64,000 bases of DNA from contig JAAROD010000014.1 in assembly GCA_012274445.1 (NCBI GenBank), positions 55,001 to 119,000 on the forward strand, in the 5' to 3' direction. Shown here one piece after another: positions 23,055-34,519 of the stretch (the first letter of the stretch is position 1; the number at the start of each line of letters is the position of its first letter). The notes under the pieces were generated by a model that saw only the letters and a program-made list of their open reading frames with translations, did no database searches and was not told where the DNA came from. Source of the stretch: Sclerotiophoma versabilis (lineage: Eukaryota; Ascomycota; Dothideomycetes; Pleosporales; Didymellaceae). A program made the translations under genes and the position numbers.

Positions 23055-23897
23055 GATCGCAGCATGTGCATGTAGGTGAGGAGGATTCTTGTTAGGATCT
23101 GTGGGTGCCAACAGCGCAATCGACCAAGCTTAAATGTAGCAGATTTACAAGATTCTGGGCGCACAGACTCCGGCATTCCCGAAAACCTTCCTTGGCCTCT
23201 TAAAGTCTGCAGAAACCATGGGTCTAGACGCTTTGCAAGCGCGTGATATCGAGCTGATGGCTCAGGCTTGGATGAAAGAAGGAACAAAGAACATGACAGT
23301 CTAGAATCTCACACACACCATTGTTCGGGCTGGTCACTATTGTGGTTCGAAGCGTTGACGCTTTACCATTGGCTGCCTACCGAATGCTGACATCGAAGGC
23401 CGAACCTGGTGTTGACAAGCGAGAGAAGGTTATCGACAGTCGAAATTTCATGTATGGACTCCCAAGAAAGGACATATAGTCTGGGCCTGCGTGGAATCCA
23501 GGCCGAAGAAGCGAGTGCAACAGACATGGACTAGTGTTCAGGTCCTCACTTTCTAGCTGAACACTAGATACAGTATAGCTTACCAGGGCATTCTGATCGT
23601 TTAGAGACTATCGAAACGGCTGAGAGACTATCGAAAACGGCTGAAAGACCTTCCCGTTAAGCCCAACCCGACCCTCAGCTAGCTCTCTCTCGCCGTTCAA
23701 GTCAGGCACGTCATGGCTATTTCAGCTACGATGGTGGAGATCGCACGAGTAGAAGATGCACAGTATCTTTGCTTCAGAGATTTTAGAATGAAGTCATTTG
23801 GATACTTCGAAAATCTTTGTGTTGTTTTCAAACGAAATCAAGTTAACTGCTAGATAGATATCTGCTTCCAAAAGTGTACAAATACAGGAAGACTTTT
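23055..23897. other. Spacer between deacetylase and GT2 gene
   Basis: About 840 bp of ordinary composition, containing the deacetylase promoter and the GT2 3' region. A short imperfect direct repeat (gagactatcgaaa(a)cggctga) occurs at about 23603-23642. No coding remnant is recognised. Confidence 0.6.
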
Positions 23898-26089
23898 TTA
23901 CAAATCAGGCGGGAATCTGTGATTCAAGCCAACATTGGCTTCCACGTCTTCGAGGCCTGGTGGTTGACACGATGTCCCGCAAACAACATCCCCATCAGAC
24001 ACATTGGTGTCCTCAGAGACGACTTGACGTGTCTTGCCCCATGAGAATGCGTCAAGATGCCATATTGTGTAGAACTGAATGAGAATTGTAAGAAACGGTC
24101 CAGTAAAGAAGTAGATTACCAGACCGACCAAGAACTGGCATCTGGCTTTGCTTCCCTTTGGCATCCAGAAGACGAGGGTGACCATGTAAATGTATGGCAC
24201 AACCACACCGCCGAGGAAAGCGACGGTGATATACCACGGGACGTCTACACGGGATCAGCAGTGGTCCGAAAGAGAGAGCTGAGATCTAATACTTGCGTTG
24301 AGCCGCTTGAATCAATCCCGCTATGGAGCCCATGATGAAGATGTTACAGAACCATGTCTGGACATTCGAGAAAGCACGAAAGCGCTCGAACCATTGTGTG
24401 CCTCTGTCCGTCACCAGGCGAAAATCGTTGACTGTCGCGCCCATGGACCACCGTTTGCGTTGAGACATGAAAACCGACAGAGATGTTGGCACGTCGGTCC
24501 ACGCAATTGAGTGAATTGACTGTCGGGTTTGGATATAGGGTGAGGCAGTGAGCACATGACAGACGTGATTGCGATCCTCGCTATATGCTCCACGTAGGTG
24601 TCTGAGCATACCGTCAGTCGGACCTGGACAATATCCGAACAGCGTTCGCAAAATATGATCGCCATTGTTCTCCTCGCAGACCTTGAGGATCTGACAGCAA
24701 CCTGGAAGGCAAGAGACTTTGTGTGTAACAATCGACTGGTGAAAGCGGGGGAGTCCCTGACTGATGGTGTAGGACGCGTTCTGCATCAAACGCCAGACGT
24801 TCCAAGGTCCGTCCTTGAAATCCACCCACACCACTCCACACACGCCGTAGCATTTAGGATACCTAGACACTTCGAGGAGATAGTAGATGCACCAAGGATC
24901 AAAGACAGTGTCTGCATCCATGCCCACTACCTGGTCGAAGCTATCGATGCCGCAGTAGTCGAGGACGAAATAGCACATCTCGCCAAACATGTTTTTTGAC
25001 ATGATGGTTGTTGGTCGTTCTTTGCGCTGGTTAAATTTGTACGCTGCGATCACGTTTAGAATTCGTTCCATAAGATCTCGACGCAGCAATGGACTTACCG
25101 AACGAACGGAGAAGAATTAGACTATCTCGTTTGCCTTTATTCACTGTCTTGACAATGCACATATATGGCAGACCCCGGTAAATGCCCTTTTGTATCATCA
25201 CATCCATAGGCTCTTTGTCCCACGCCATGTATGCATTTTTCATGTGGATGCGCGACGTGTTATGAGTCAAAATCGTGTCCAGAAGGCATTCGCCGGTTGT
25301 TTGCGTCATGCCTGGACCACGAGCCCGTCCATCGCATATGATAAAGACACACCGCTTGTGCTGATCGATTCCCTTTTGTTCGACAAGGGAATCGAGTGAC
25401 TTGCGCAGCTCCTCCATATTTTCGTTATAGCAAGGTATGATGAGCATAAGCGATTCGGGTTTGTCAGGTATTGGGCTCTTTCTTTCGGGACGCACCCAAC
25501 GGAGGGCGAGCCATAGAAGTAGTGTGATGACAACAGTAAAGTTGATGAACACACCATAAGTGATGAAGGGCAAAAAGACATAATGATAGCCCTTGAACCA
25601 CCACGATCCGAATAGTAGAAAACCACTGTGTATTGATCAGTACGTTCGACTCGCTCGATCTCTATAAGAGCTTATCTCGAGGAGGGCTTACTTCAGACCA
25701 AATATACAACATTGAAAGGAGGTCTTGCGGACTTTCATAAGCTTTTTGGCACGGCGGACCTTCATGTTGTTAGGGTCAGGAAAGTCTGGAGCCTCCTTAA
25801 CCATGGTATTAAGATCGCCCAGGCATTTGACCCTGGTTTCATGATCCTCCACCGAGTGTTGCCAAGAGATTGAGCCGACCTTTTCATCAGCGTAGAACTC
25901 ATTCTTGGGGGTATTAGGTAGAGTTGTTCTGGAAGAAAGGGTGCTCTGATGTTCCGACTGGGAGTAAGATTTGAACTCCGCAATGGGGGTATCACTATCG
26001 ACAGTGGCCCGTCCTGGTTTCAGATGGGCATTCGCTGGCTGCGAAAGGAGATTCGAAGCCAGGGTGCTTTTAGGCTGAGGATGAGACAT
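23898..26089 (-). CDS. Chitin-synthase-family membrane glycosyltransferase (GT2)
   Basis: A processive family-2 glycosyltransferase expected in the plasma membrane, extending a beta-linked amino-sugar polymer from UDP-sugars. Four exons: 26089-25692, 25625-25099, 25043-24297 and 24244-23898 (672 aa). A polar N-terminus (1-130) precedes membrane segments (about 135-175). Catalytic features are CDGR (230-233), KGKRDS (296-301), DAD (351-353), CLPGC (420-424), SEDR (463-466) and the product-binding QRKRW (503-507). The C-terminus has more membrane segments and an FSWGKTR element typical of chitin synthases. It is much shorter than class I-III chitin synthases. Intron 3 needs a GC donor (GCAAGT), since the nearby GT donor would break the chitin-synthase-like C-terminus. 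The acceptor sugar is unknown. Beside a UDP-HexNAc-type dehydrogenase, a hyaluronan-like or uronate-containing product is as plausible as chitin. Confidence 0.85.
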
Positions 26090-28560
26090 AGTGAGTGAGA
26101 ATGCTGGACTCGAAGAACAATGAAATAAGAAGGTGACCTGTACTACCCGATAGTAGGTATAATTCAGGTATTAAAGCTCTTCATGGGTAGTTGTAGCGGA
26201 CACGTGGAGCAGCATGCGAGCTATTGGAATTCATGGCGCAACACTTTGAGACCTAGACCTTGCAAGAAGAAATCGAAATGTGTCGTGTGGATGCGCTCCT
26301 CGCTTGCCTCAAGAATATTCGAGTCTGCAACGACTCTCACGTTCTTGGCCGGAAGTTGCACCTAAGGCTGATCATCTAGACCTCACGAACTCAGCTGTGA
26401 AGGTCGGCGTCGTGTATGTGCGCCATGCACATGTCTAAATTAACAGGATTGACTTCACAGTAGCGGGGATGTCGGGCTTCAAAGCCATGATTGTACAAGA
26501 TGCTTAGTGAAAGACTAAAGAAGGATCTTGGCTTTTCTTGGCAAGCTGGATGTTAAGCTAGTCGAGTAGAAAGCTAAGCTTGCCCGTTTAGATCTTGGAG
26601 GCGGGGTAGAATGCTTACAACAAAGAGAGCGTAGAGGCTACCCCCGGCTTCGTCTTGGCGGCGGGGCAAGCCTTCGACCGAACTTCTACGGAATGCTGCA
26701 ATATGTGACGGGCTGTAACAGTTGCCTATCAACTGCAGTAATTCCCAACTGCGGCCTGCATTCCTCGCAACGTTATCTTGAGCTTCGTTCTCCAGTGCAT
26801 GATAGCCAAGTACCATCACCTGAGCTTCCCGTGACGTGTATCGCGAGGCTATCCTTACCATGTACAAGAATCTCTGTTGGGCCTTGCCGTTTTCACGAGG
26901 AAAAGACTGGTAAGTATATGATGATTTTGGGCTCAGAAGCATGATCGGCATGCTGAGCGCTAACTGCAAACCTCAAGACCTGGAAAGCTGAATTGATGCT
27001 TGGCATAGCGGTTGCACGTTATGCACTTGCATCTCTGGTGTGGTCCTTGTGCCTGAAAGCTGTTTTCCAGGGAATCGTGGCTTTTCGGCTTCTTCCGATG
27101 CTTGCTCTCATAATTGTCCGTTGGTACGCATCGCTGATCGATATGGGTCTCGCTAATGGATGCAGGCACACGTGCACGTTCAGCCTCGGACCCACCTCGA
27201 GTACATGCGTATCTAAAGTAATAAAGACGTTGTGTCTGCCGTAGTTAGTCGCGTTCGGTACCGGACTGGCCTGTGGCCCTTAGTGTCTGGGGTCAGACAA
27301 CCTCTAGCTACCTGGACTTCAGCTGTGCGCAAAGACCTTTTCGGATCAAGTCATTTCAGTAGCTACGTCGACATGTTCTAGATCAAAACTCATCATAACC
27401 ACGTTCTGTTGGTGTGGGTTAACGCTTCCTACGAACTCTACTTTACTACTTGTACGGCTAAGCGACACTGTTGAGACACTGATTCTACAGGGTCGCAGTT
27501 CTCACTTGTATCCAAAACCTTGATCCGGTGAAGCGTCAGAGGGTGCATCCACCAATGCACCTGCGAGCTGCACTGGCGTGCCGTGTACCCAAATGGATAA
27601 GCTTGTTATATTGACTGAACTGTCACGCAATATCACATTCAAGTTCAGCATCTCTAGCTAGGTGGTGTTTCTCCATCTGTTTAAAGACCGTAGCCATAGC
27701 TCGCCCTATTCGACAAGTCCACGCATTTTCGTCTTCAATTTGAGTATGGCGAACGACTCCATTGACTAAAAGCAGAGCTCCGGCCGCCCCTATTATGCAT
27801 GGCTGAGAATAGACGACCGTGGTAGAGAGGATAGATCTTACCTAATCATTGTACAATTCCATGTGACTGGACGGTTCATGGCCAGATTCTTTGCCATTCT
27901 CTCCTGTAAGCCACGGGGGCTTGTAGTAGAGCATGAGATCAGCGTTTTCGATAGTCTCGTCCCGCTGTATACAAAGGCAACATGAAAGATCCTTCAAAAC
28001 CAAGCTGAAGAAGCGGCTGACAGCGTTGTTCACGGTTCTGTTAGGCGAACCCATAGACTGCCTTGCAACCTGAGTAAGCCATCGCGCGATAGAGCTGCCG
28101 AGCATGCAAGCAATAGCATTGGCCATTGAACAGCAGTGTAAGCGCTGGATATGGCGAACATCGGAACCAGAAAGTGGAATCTTGTCACTTGTAGTCTCGC
28201 CAGGTCTGGGCCTAGAGCATGATAGATGGTAGCTGATGCCACAACTGGAGCTTCACGAGAGACGCGTTACTGAAGTATAAAGACATCCGTAACAGTCGAC
28301 TGAAGTTTCAGTAAGATTTCCGTCTGATTCATCTACACTGTTGTTTATCGATGTTCCTGACAGCTATTCCCTACTGTCACATCTGGGCAAAGCAGTCTTT
28401 CGGATCAGTGCTTCAGCTTAAGTATTCATCCATCGTTCCGCCCAGCCTCAACATCGCAAACTTGCCCATATCACTAAAAATGGGCGTCACTTACACTAAC
28501 AGAATGTTTGCGATCGAGCACCTGTCTGTACACAAGAAGGCTGAGACCATTATCTCAACT
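26090..28560. other. Long divergent intergenic region between GT2 and nucleotide-sugar dehydrogenase
   Basis: About 2.5 kb separates the divergently transcribed GT2 and dehydrogenase genes and would hold both promoters. Small frames exist. On the minus strand, 28242-27842 has two overlapping frames with hydrophobic stretches (FHFLVPMFAISSAYTAV; RFFSLVLKDLSCCLCI) that could be pieces of a small membrane-protein gene with an intron, but no family or convincing splice pair was found. No transposon was recognised. Confidence 0.4.
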
Positions 28561-30013
28561 ATGTCTCTTCTACCCACACCTCCCGCTGAGGAAGCCCCTG
28601 ATTCTCCAGTATGGACGAGCGATGAGCCCAGGTATACTGCAAATCCCGGACAGACAGATGTAGTTGAGTCTGAATCTATCGTTGCTGTTATTGGTATTGG
28701 CTACGTTGGCACCCGCCTAGTTGAGGCATTTGCAGGCTTCTATAAGGTTATTGCGTTCGATCTCAGCAGGGAGAGACTCAACATAGTTTCGAAACAACTC
28801 ACTGGTCTCCCCATCCGCTTCACGTCCAACGCAGAGGATATCAGCAACGCTAGTCATGTTCTTATCGCAGTTCCAACCATTCTCAGGGAAGACACCAGCA
28901 TTGACACGTCATACCTGCGCAGTGCAATTGCCACTGTGGAACAGTATGTTCAGTCTGGGTCGACTATAGTCATTGAGAGTTCAGTCGCAGTTGGCATGAC
29001 TCGCGAGCTTGTTGGTCCCCTTATGATATCCCACAATCTCAAAGTCGGCATGTCGCCCGAGGTAAGTGGTTAAGAACCCCACATTAATACAAGTCCATAC
29101 TGACATTGTATAGCGAGTTGATCCAGGTCGCACTTTCCCAGCCTTCGAAGACATCACGAAGATCGTATCTGGGCTCGATACTGCTTCTTTGAAATCTATA
29201 TATGTTCTCTACAGCCGCGTCTTCCATAAGCTTCTTGCTGTCTCCTCTCCTGAGGTCGCCGAGATGACCAAACTCTACGAGAACTGTCAGCGCATGGTCT
29301 GTGCCGCTTATGCCAATGAGATGGCAGACGCTTGCACCAAGGTTGGGATAAATGCTTTTGAGGTCAGTAACGCAGCAGCCTCGAAGCCATTTGGCTATCT
29401 CCCTTTTCGCCCTGGACCAGGCGTGGGTGGCCACTGCATGTAATGCCCCCTCAATCCTTTAGTGCAAGTGGCTATCTAATGTGGATGTAGTCCAGTAAAT
29501 CCCTACTACCTGCTGTCCAACTGTACAATGCCTCTTCTTGAGCAGGCCACAAAGATGTCGTGGCGACGTCCTGTAGACGTTGCCACTCGTTTCGTACAGT
29601 CCCTTGTACGCAACATGACGTCCCCCCTACAGTCAGATGTGGACACAAGCCTTCTTCGCATCCTCGTTGTCGGTGTTGGATTCAAGCGTGGACAAGACGT
29701 CATCAGTAACTCTCCTGGCGCTGCGATCATTCGCACATTGAAAAGTCGTTACCGATGTCATGTTGAATTTGCCGATCCGTTGGTAGGATCGGATGTCTAC
29801 GACGTGGTTCCAAAGTTGGATACTACAAAGGATTGGAATATAAACCATCTCAGCACATTCAACGGCATCATCGTTGCCGTGAGTCAGGAAGGCCTAAACA
29901 TGGATTTCCTTGCGGAGCTCGATGGTGTCAAGGTACAAGATTTCACCGGAACTCTGATCCGGTGGCCCAACTACAGTATCAGAGAGCAGGCTCCGTTCTT
30001 GAACAGCTGTTGA
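28561..30013 (+). CDS. Nucleotide-sugar dehydrogenase, UDP-HexNAc 6-dehydrogenase type
   Basis: Oxidises the C6 hydroxyl of a UDP-sugar to a carboxylate in two NAD-dependent steps, giving a UDP-uronic acid in the cytosol. Exons 28561-29061, 29114-29439 and 29491-30013 (449 aa). The start was chosen at MSLLPTPP, just before the Rossmann fold; an upstream in-frame ATG at 28351 would add 70 unconvincing residues. Visible are GIGYVG (45-50), SPERVDPGRT across intron 1, MTKLYEN, and the catalytic Cys275 in PGVGGHCIPVNPYYL across intron 2, then GVGFKRGQD in the C-terminal domain. The ERVDPG and GGHCIPVxPYYL signatures match the bacterial WecC/WbpA/TviB group (UDP-GlcNAc or UDP-ManNAc dehydrogenases) rather than eukaryotic UDP-glucose dehydrogenase (GGSCFQKD). 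Substrate preference is inferred from these motifs only. Confidence 0.9.
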
Positions 30014-30899
30014 TACTACGACTTCAGAAACGTACCTAGTTTTTGTAGGACATTCAGATACTTGAATTGTAGATTCGAATGTTACGTAACATTTTCGGTG
30101 CCTTACAGGCCTTCACACATCTGACCCTGACAGCTATAACAAGTGGCTGAAACCCCACACTGAGACACCTAATCCGTGCACGAACTTTACGTGGCTCTTT
30201 CTGATCTGCTGTCTGAACACCTGTTGCGGAAATAGGTATAGACCCCGAACAGAATCAGAGGTCTGTGCGGTCGTTGCGATGGTAAGACCACCCCCTTTTC
30301 GATTTGGCTATCCGCGCTCTTGCAGCGATCAAAGATATGTCAACCCTCAAATTCAACTGTATTTAGCATCATGCAGTCTTCTCTTGAATATCACTCCAGG
30401 CGTGTCACTGCACGTTCGAAAATCCTTCGTATGTTTGTGCTGAGATCACATCTCCCTAACTCTCAACGGGAGTCTGCAGTGTTACCTGCTCTCTTATAAG
30501 ATTCTTGTACGCACAGCGCCATGCCTGCTCCGCGTCTGGACCAGCACGCTTCCTTCAATATTAATAAGCCGCCTGCTTTCAGGAATTCGTTGTCTACATC
30601 AAACGTCGTTCACATCCATTCCTTGCGTGCAGGACTTGTCTTGTTGCAGCATCACTTTCTGTACTCCCCGTCCACTTTAGTACCCTCAAGGTTCAAAACT
30701 ACCAGGCACGCAATGTGAAGCAGCTTGTCAACGCCTGGACTGAGCCTTGCCTCCCTGCTCAGCCGTTCTGTCTCGTCACTGCCAACGATCTGAGGACATG
30801 ACCTTATGCGATTGGAGACGAACGCATTCCGTTTTCTCTTTACGTTCAATCTTGACATGTTATGAAGGGTCCTTGTGCCAACCCACATCATTATTCTCG
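30014..30899. other. Spacer
   Basis: No gene recognised. A short open frame from ATG 30521 (65 codons) resembles nothing I know. Confidence 0.5.
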
Positions 30900-31154
30900 C
30901 ATACCAATGCACTACCCGACGAGCTCCAGCTTTGCATCCTTCTCTTTTGCTCTGCTTCTACTGTCTTTCATCTCATGGCAGTATCGTCCAGTCTCCGTGC
31001 AGAAGCCGGCAAGCTCTTTTGGGCTCATCCAGATTCGTACTTCCTTGTCGAGGCACAAAGGCTTTTTGACAGTGGCTACCTCAGGTACATCCACAGCAAC
31101 CTGACGTTCCTGGCCAATGTGCAAAACGTCCAAGTGAACATTGGGGGGGAATAG
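30900..31154 (+). pseudogene. Truncated F-box-like paralogue
   Basis: The frame reads ALPDELQLCILLFCSASTVF, then SSLRAEAGKLFWAHPDSYF and LTFLANVQNVQVNIGGE before a stop at 31154. This parallels, segment by segment, residues of the intact gene at 32047-33345 (ELPAELQLRVIQQCDAPTLF; DLRSESKKLFFSD; CFLANVEQIDL). The copy lacks a clear start and everything after about residue 140 of its paralogue, so it is a decayed local duplicate. Confidence 0.7.
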
Positions 31155-32046
31155 ATAACGGGATCTGACCTCTGCGCGATGACATTGTGGAATTTATGAT
31201 GCTAGAACAATACAACAACACACACCATCTTAATCATCTACATCTGTAACACCGACAACAAAAAGTGTGATATTACCTGTACTGCCTATAGAGAGACTAT
31301 GCAGCGAGCATTGACACAAACCGCAAATGCCCCGATAACAATAACCTAGCGTAGTTGTGATTGTAGCAACATCTCAAAGTTTTCCCGGTCTGACATGTGT
31401 AGCCAGTGCTATAATGGACGACGCGAAGCAACACTTGCAGGGCCGCAGCCAAAGCGTAGACTTTTCATCAGGCGAGGCGTTAGCGCAAGCACGGCTCAGC
31501 TTACCGGTAATCGAAGCGAGCGAATCAGCAGTCGCGAAACCAGAGCAAGGGCTCAGTGCATCTAGCCATGTAACTGTAGCTTCTTTAAACAACTGTACGT
31601 CTAGCATGAGCAGAGTCAAGCAAAGAAGAGTTTTAGTGATAAAAACTCATTTTCTCCACAGTCACGTGACCTTCTTTTCTTGCCTGTACAGTTGAACCTT
31701 GTCAATTGCCCGGATACGGCCGGAAGTGGACTATAGACGGGCTGATGGGGCAGTATATATATTTAAGCAGGTGCAATCGCTGAGGCTTCAGCAATCAGTC
31801 TAGTACATACTATTTCATTACAACCTGTGCCCTTTTATCCTCACCTTCCCTCGCGGTTGTACAACCCAGTTCTTACAACTAGTGACCGTGCGCAACTAGT
31901 GATCGTGCACGGTAGTGGTGGGGCCACGGTGTTCGGGGACTAGTACCGACTTGCTTCAGCCCTGCGCCTTACTTGGCACAGCACTGCATAGTCCCTACAT
32001 CCTCACTCTGTTCGTACCGCCTAGCACGTTCTATCGAAAATCGAAA
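31155..32046. other. Spacer and promoter of the F-box-like gene
   Basis: Contains a frame of 112 codons (31357-31695) without family resemblance, then the TATA-like element listed separately and pyrimidine-rich sequence before the next start codon. Confidence 0.5.
31754..31767 (+). promoter_or_regulatory. TATA-like element upstream of the F-box-like gene
   Basis: TATATATATTTAAG lies about 280 bp before ATG 32047, followed by C/T-rich sequence as in many fungal core promoters. Not experimentally supported. Confidence 0.4.
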
Positions 32047-33345
32047 ATGAGGAACTTCTTCCTCGAGCACTCGCCCGTGATCGACGAGGGGTATTGGAGG
32101 AAACCGCTTGATCCAACTATTCCCATGACCTCTAAGGGACAGTTCTTCAAGTATTTTAATCAGCACATCTATCCATGGTACTTGACAAAATCGGAAGGGG
32201 TTTTCCATCGATATGCCGAACTACCGGCAGAGCTGCAGCTGCGCGTTATACAGCAGTGCGATGCGCCTACTCTCTTTCAACTCATGCACACAACGCGCGA
32301 CCTACGTTCTGAGTCCAAGAAGCTCTTCTTTTCAGACAAGACAACTTGGTATCGTCTTGATGCGGAGGCCTTGCTACATCACGGTCTTCCTCCTGAGTCA
32401 ATATACGACATTTGCTTTCTGGCCAATGTTGAGCAGATCGATCTTCACTGCCCGTATTTGACTCTGGGGTCCTGGTTACCTGAGGGGCCAGGGGAGATAT
32501 CTGCTTCCAAAGAAGAATGGTTTGAATTCTTTCAGGAAAACATCAACGCAAACATCAACGATTTCTGGTGTACTGTTCAACGCTATTGTCCTCAAATCAA
32601 ACGCGTCCTGCTGAGCACAGACGAAGGATCGATACATGAGAAACATCTGGGGACTAATTGCTATCAAAAGATGGCGCAGCTGTGTCCGCAAAGCCTTGAC
32701 GTCTTCTTCTATGCAAGCGAGCTAGCGGAAGAGGCTCTCGGTCGCCGAAGGAAGAGAGTGTTGTGGCGACTCAGGACCGGTGACGCAGATATGCCTACCG
32801 AGATAACGCCGAAACGTGAGAACTCAACTGCTCCTGGATTGATCGTCATCCCGCCTGAGAAAGCCCACCGTGGGCGTGTGGGAGATTTTTTAAGGTCACA
32901 CACAATGTGCGACAGGTATAACAGTCAGCTTGTCGCGGCTGAATTTTATCGAGCGGCAGCTGTAGAGAATTACTACTTTAACGGACGACACGAGCCTTTT
33001 GGCTGCTCAGAGACTGGTTGCGACGCATGGTTCGAGCAGCCTGAACAATACACAACACACTTGCTTACAACTGAACATGGCAAGGGTGACACGGCACACG
33101 GACAAGTCGAGGCCCTAGTCTCTGAGAACACGGAGCGTCTACAACGAATTGAGCAGGGGGTACTGGAGGCGCATAAATGCTTCTGGGATTGGTGGGGAGA
33201 ATATCCCAGTGAGCAACGGAGCATGGCCGAGAAGAACTTAATAGATCAGTTGGAACGTGATTTGCTTTATGCACAAGATAAGCCGGTTGCAGAGCATCCG
33301 CTGTTGCAATTCATTTATGAGGTAGAGAATTGTATGTTATTGTAG
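32047..33345 (+). CDS. F-box-like domain protein, intronless
   Basis: A 432-aa protein of a fungal family with an N-terminal F-box-like helix pair (about residues 58-90, AELPAELQLRVIQQC followed by LFQLMHTTRDLRSES). F-box proteins usually recruit substrates to SCF ubiquitin ligases, but members of this expanded fungal group are mostly uncharacterised. I chose the ATG at 32047 rather than the in-frame one at 31915 because family similarity starts just after it and an A-rich ATCGAAA leader precedes it. The region around 360-375 has Cys and His residues (CSETGCDAWFEQPEQYTTHL) spaced like a degenerate C2H2 finger. A truncated paralogue lies 0.9 kb upstream, suggesting local duplication. No intron is evident. 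Confidence 0.65.
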   Translation: MRNFFLEHSPVIDEGYWRKPLDPTIPMTSKGQFFKYFNQHIYPWYLTKSEGVFHRYAELPAELQLRVIQQCDAPTLFQLMHTTRDLRSESKKLFFSDKTTWYRLDAEALLHHGLPPESIYDICFLANVEQIDLHCPYLTLGSWLPEGPGEISASKEEWFEFFQENINANINDFWCTVQRYCPQIKRVLLSTDEGSIHEKHLGTNCYQKMAQLCPQSLDVFFYASELAEEALGRRRKRVLWRLRTGDADMPTEITPKRENSTAPGLIVIPPEKAHRGRVGDFLRSHTMCDRYNSQLVAAEFYRAAAVENYYFNGRHEPFGCSETGCDAWFEQPEQYTTHLLTTEHGKGDTAHGQVEALVSENTERLQRIEQGVLEAHKCFWDWWGEYPSEQRSMAEKNLIDQLERDLLYAQDKPVAEHPLLQFIYEVENCMLL

Positions 33346-34519
33346 GTGGTATAATGAAGGCTTCAATAAGCTGCTAGTAGAACGTCTGCACAGCGCTTAG
33401 AAGACAATGCGATATAGTAATTAATCAGGTCTGCGCTTACGGTTCTTGATTAGCTGCTGAAAAGTAACAGTCCACTTCGACACAAGCAGATCGTGCCAGT
33501 GCCACAGAATCGAAAGCGTCGCTGCCACCATTGCCCACTAGGCCTCGATTGACATCTGCGCAATCCACAAAAGCCATCTACATGCTGTGAACGGAACAAC
33601 TATCAGGCACGGGACCACCATCGCAAACTTCAAGAGCCCAGTCACCGAGCACAGCTGAGGCACAGGTCACTCATCACGTTGAGGAAGTTAAGCGCTCAGA
33701 TAGTCGTGAGCAGTGCAACACACAGCGAGCGATTGACCACGTGCATTCATACCAAACAGGTACTGCCACTGACCATTGGTACAAATAGTAGGCACTTCAT
33801 AAACCGGTGCACAGAACTTAACACCGGCTCTGCGATAGTGATGACCAGCGCGACGGCTCGCGTGAGAATGTGATGGTTTATGAAGAGCCACTCGATCGTC
33901 GTGCACCATGCTGCAGCTGGCCTGATTTGGTGCGCCGTGTGGCATCAGCCATCAAATGAGAGGGTGTTGCTGCACGCCGCGGTGTAATATTGCTTGAGGA
34001 CTCTTGAGGACGATGTGCGGAGGAGCGACATGGAGCACAAGTGCGTGCTGCGCGAGATAGGAGTATGGAGACCGGAACGTAGCTGCCGTCTGGGTAGAGG
34101 CGGTTCTTTAACTCTACAAGAGTGCAGTGTTGGCCTTCTAGTCGCTCTTTGTCTACCAAGGCGGCTTACCACCGCAGGTGTCTCCAAAGATTGCGCCAAT
34201 AGTTCGACCTTTGTGAGTTGCAGCGTTATGTTGCACAGACTTTAGAACCAGATATGCATCGTTGTCGATTCGAGCTCCGCAGAGTCCTGTTGTCTTTCCA
34301 CCAACTAGGCCCGTGAGTCTGGACAAAGCCTTACCCCACACATCCCCGGACCAGTTCCTACCCGGCGCCTCGGATGACACATACAAACACTCACCCCAAC
34401 AGCACACACCTTTGAGTTGATACAGCTAGAGAACTGTATTAGATAAAGCCGTTGAAGACTTATTAAGAAAGAACCTTACGCCAAGACTGCCACTAAAATC
34501 TCCACTAAAGCGCAGAATT
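33346..34519. other. Spacer before the hAT element
   Basis: Overlapping minus-strand frames at 33688-34199 have no recognised domain. Composition is ordinary. No support for a gene. Confidence 0.5.

Noticed and set aside
24244..24297. GT donor (GTATTA) for GT2 intron 3
   Set aside because: It shifts the frame, losing the membrane segments and the FSWGKTR element; the GC donor keeps them.
24598..24999. 133-codon plus frame inside the GT2 gene
   Set aside because: Antisense to the catalytic exon; no domain of its own.
33688..34199. Overlapping minus-strand frames that might form a gene
   Set aside because: No homology I recognise, no plausible splice pairs, and competing frames of similar length.
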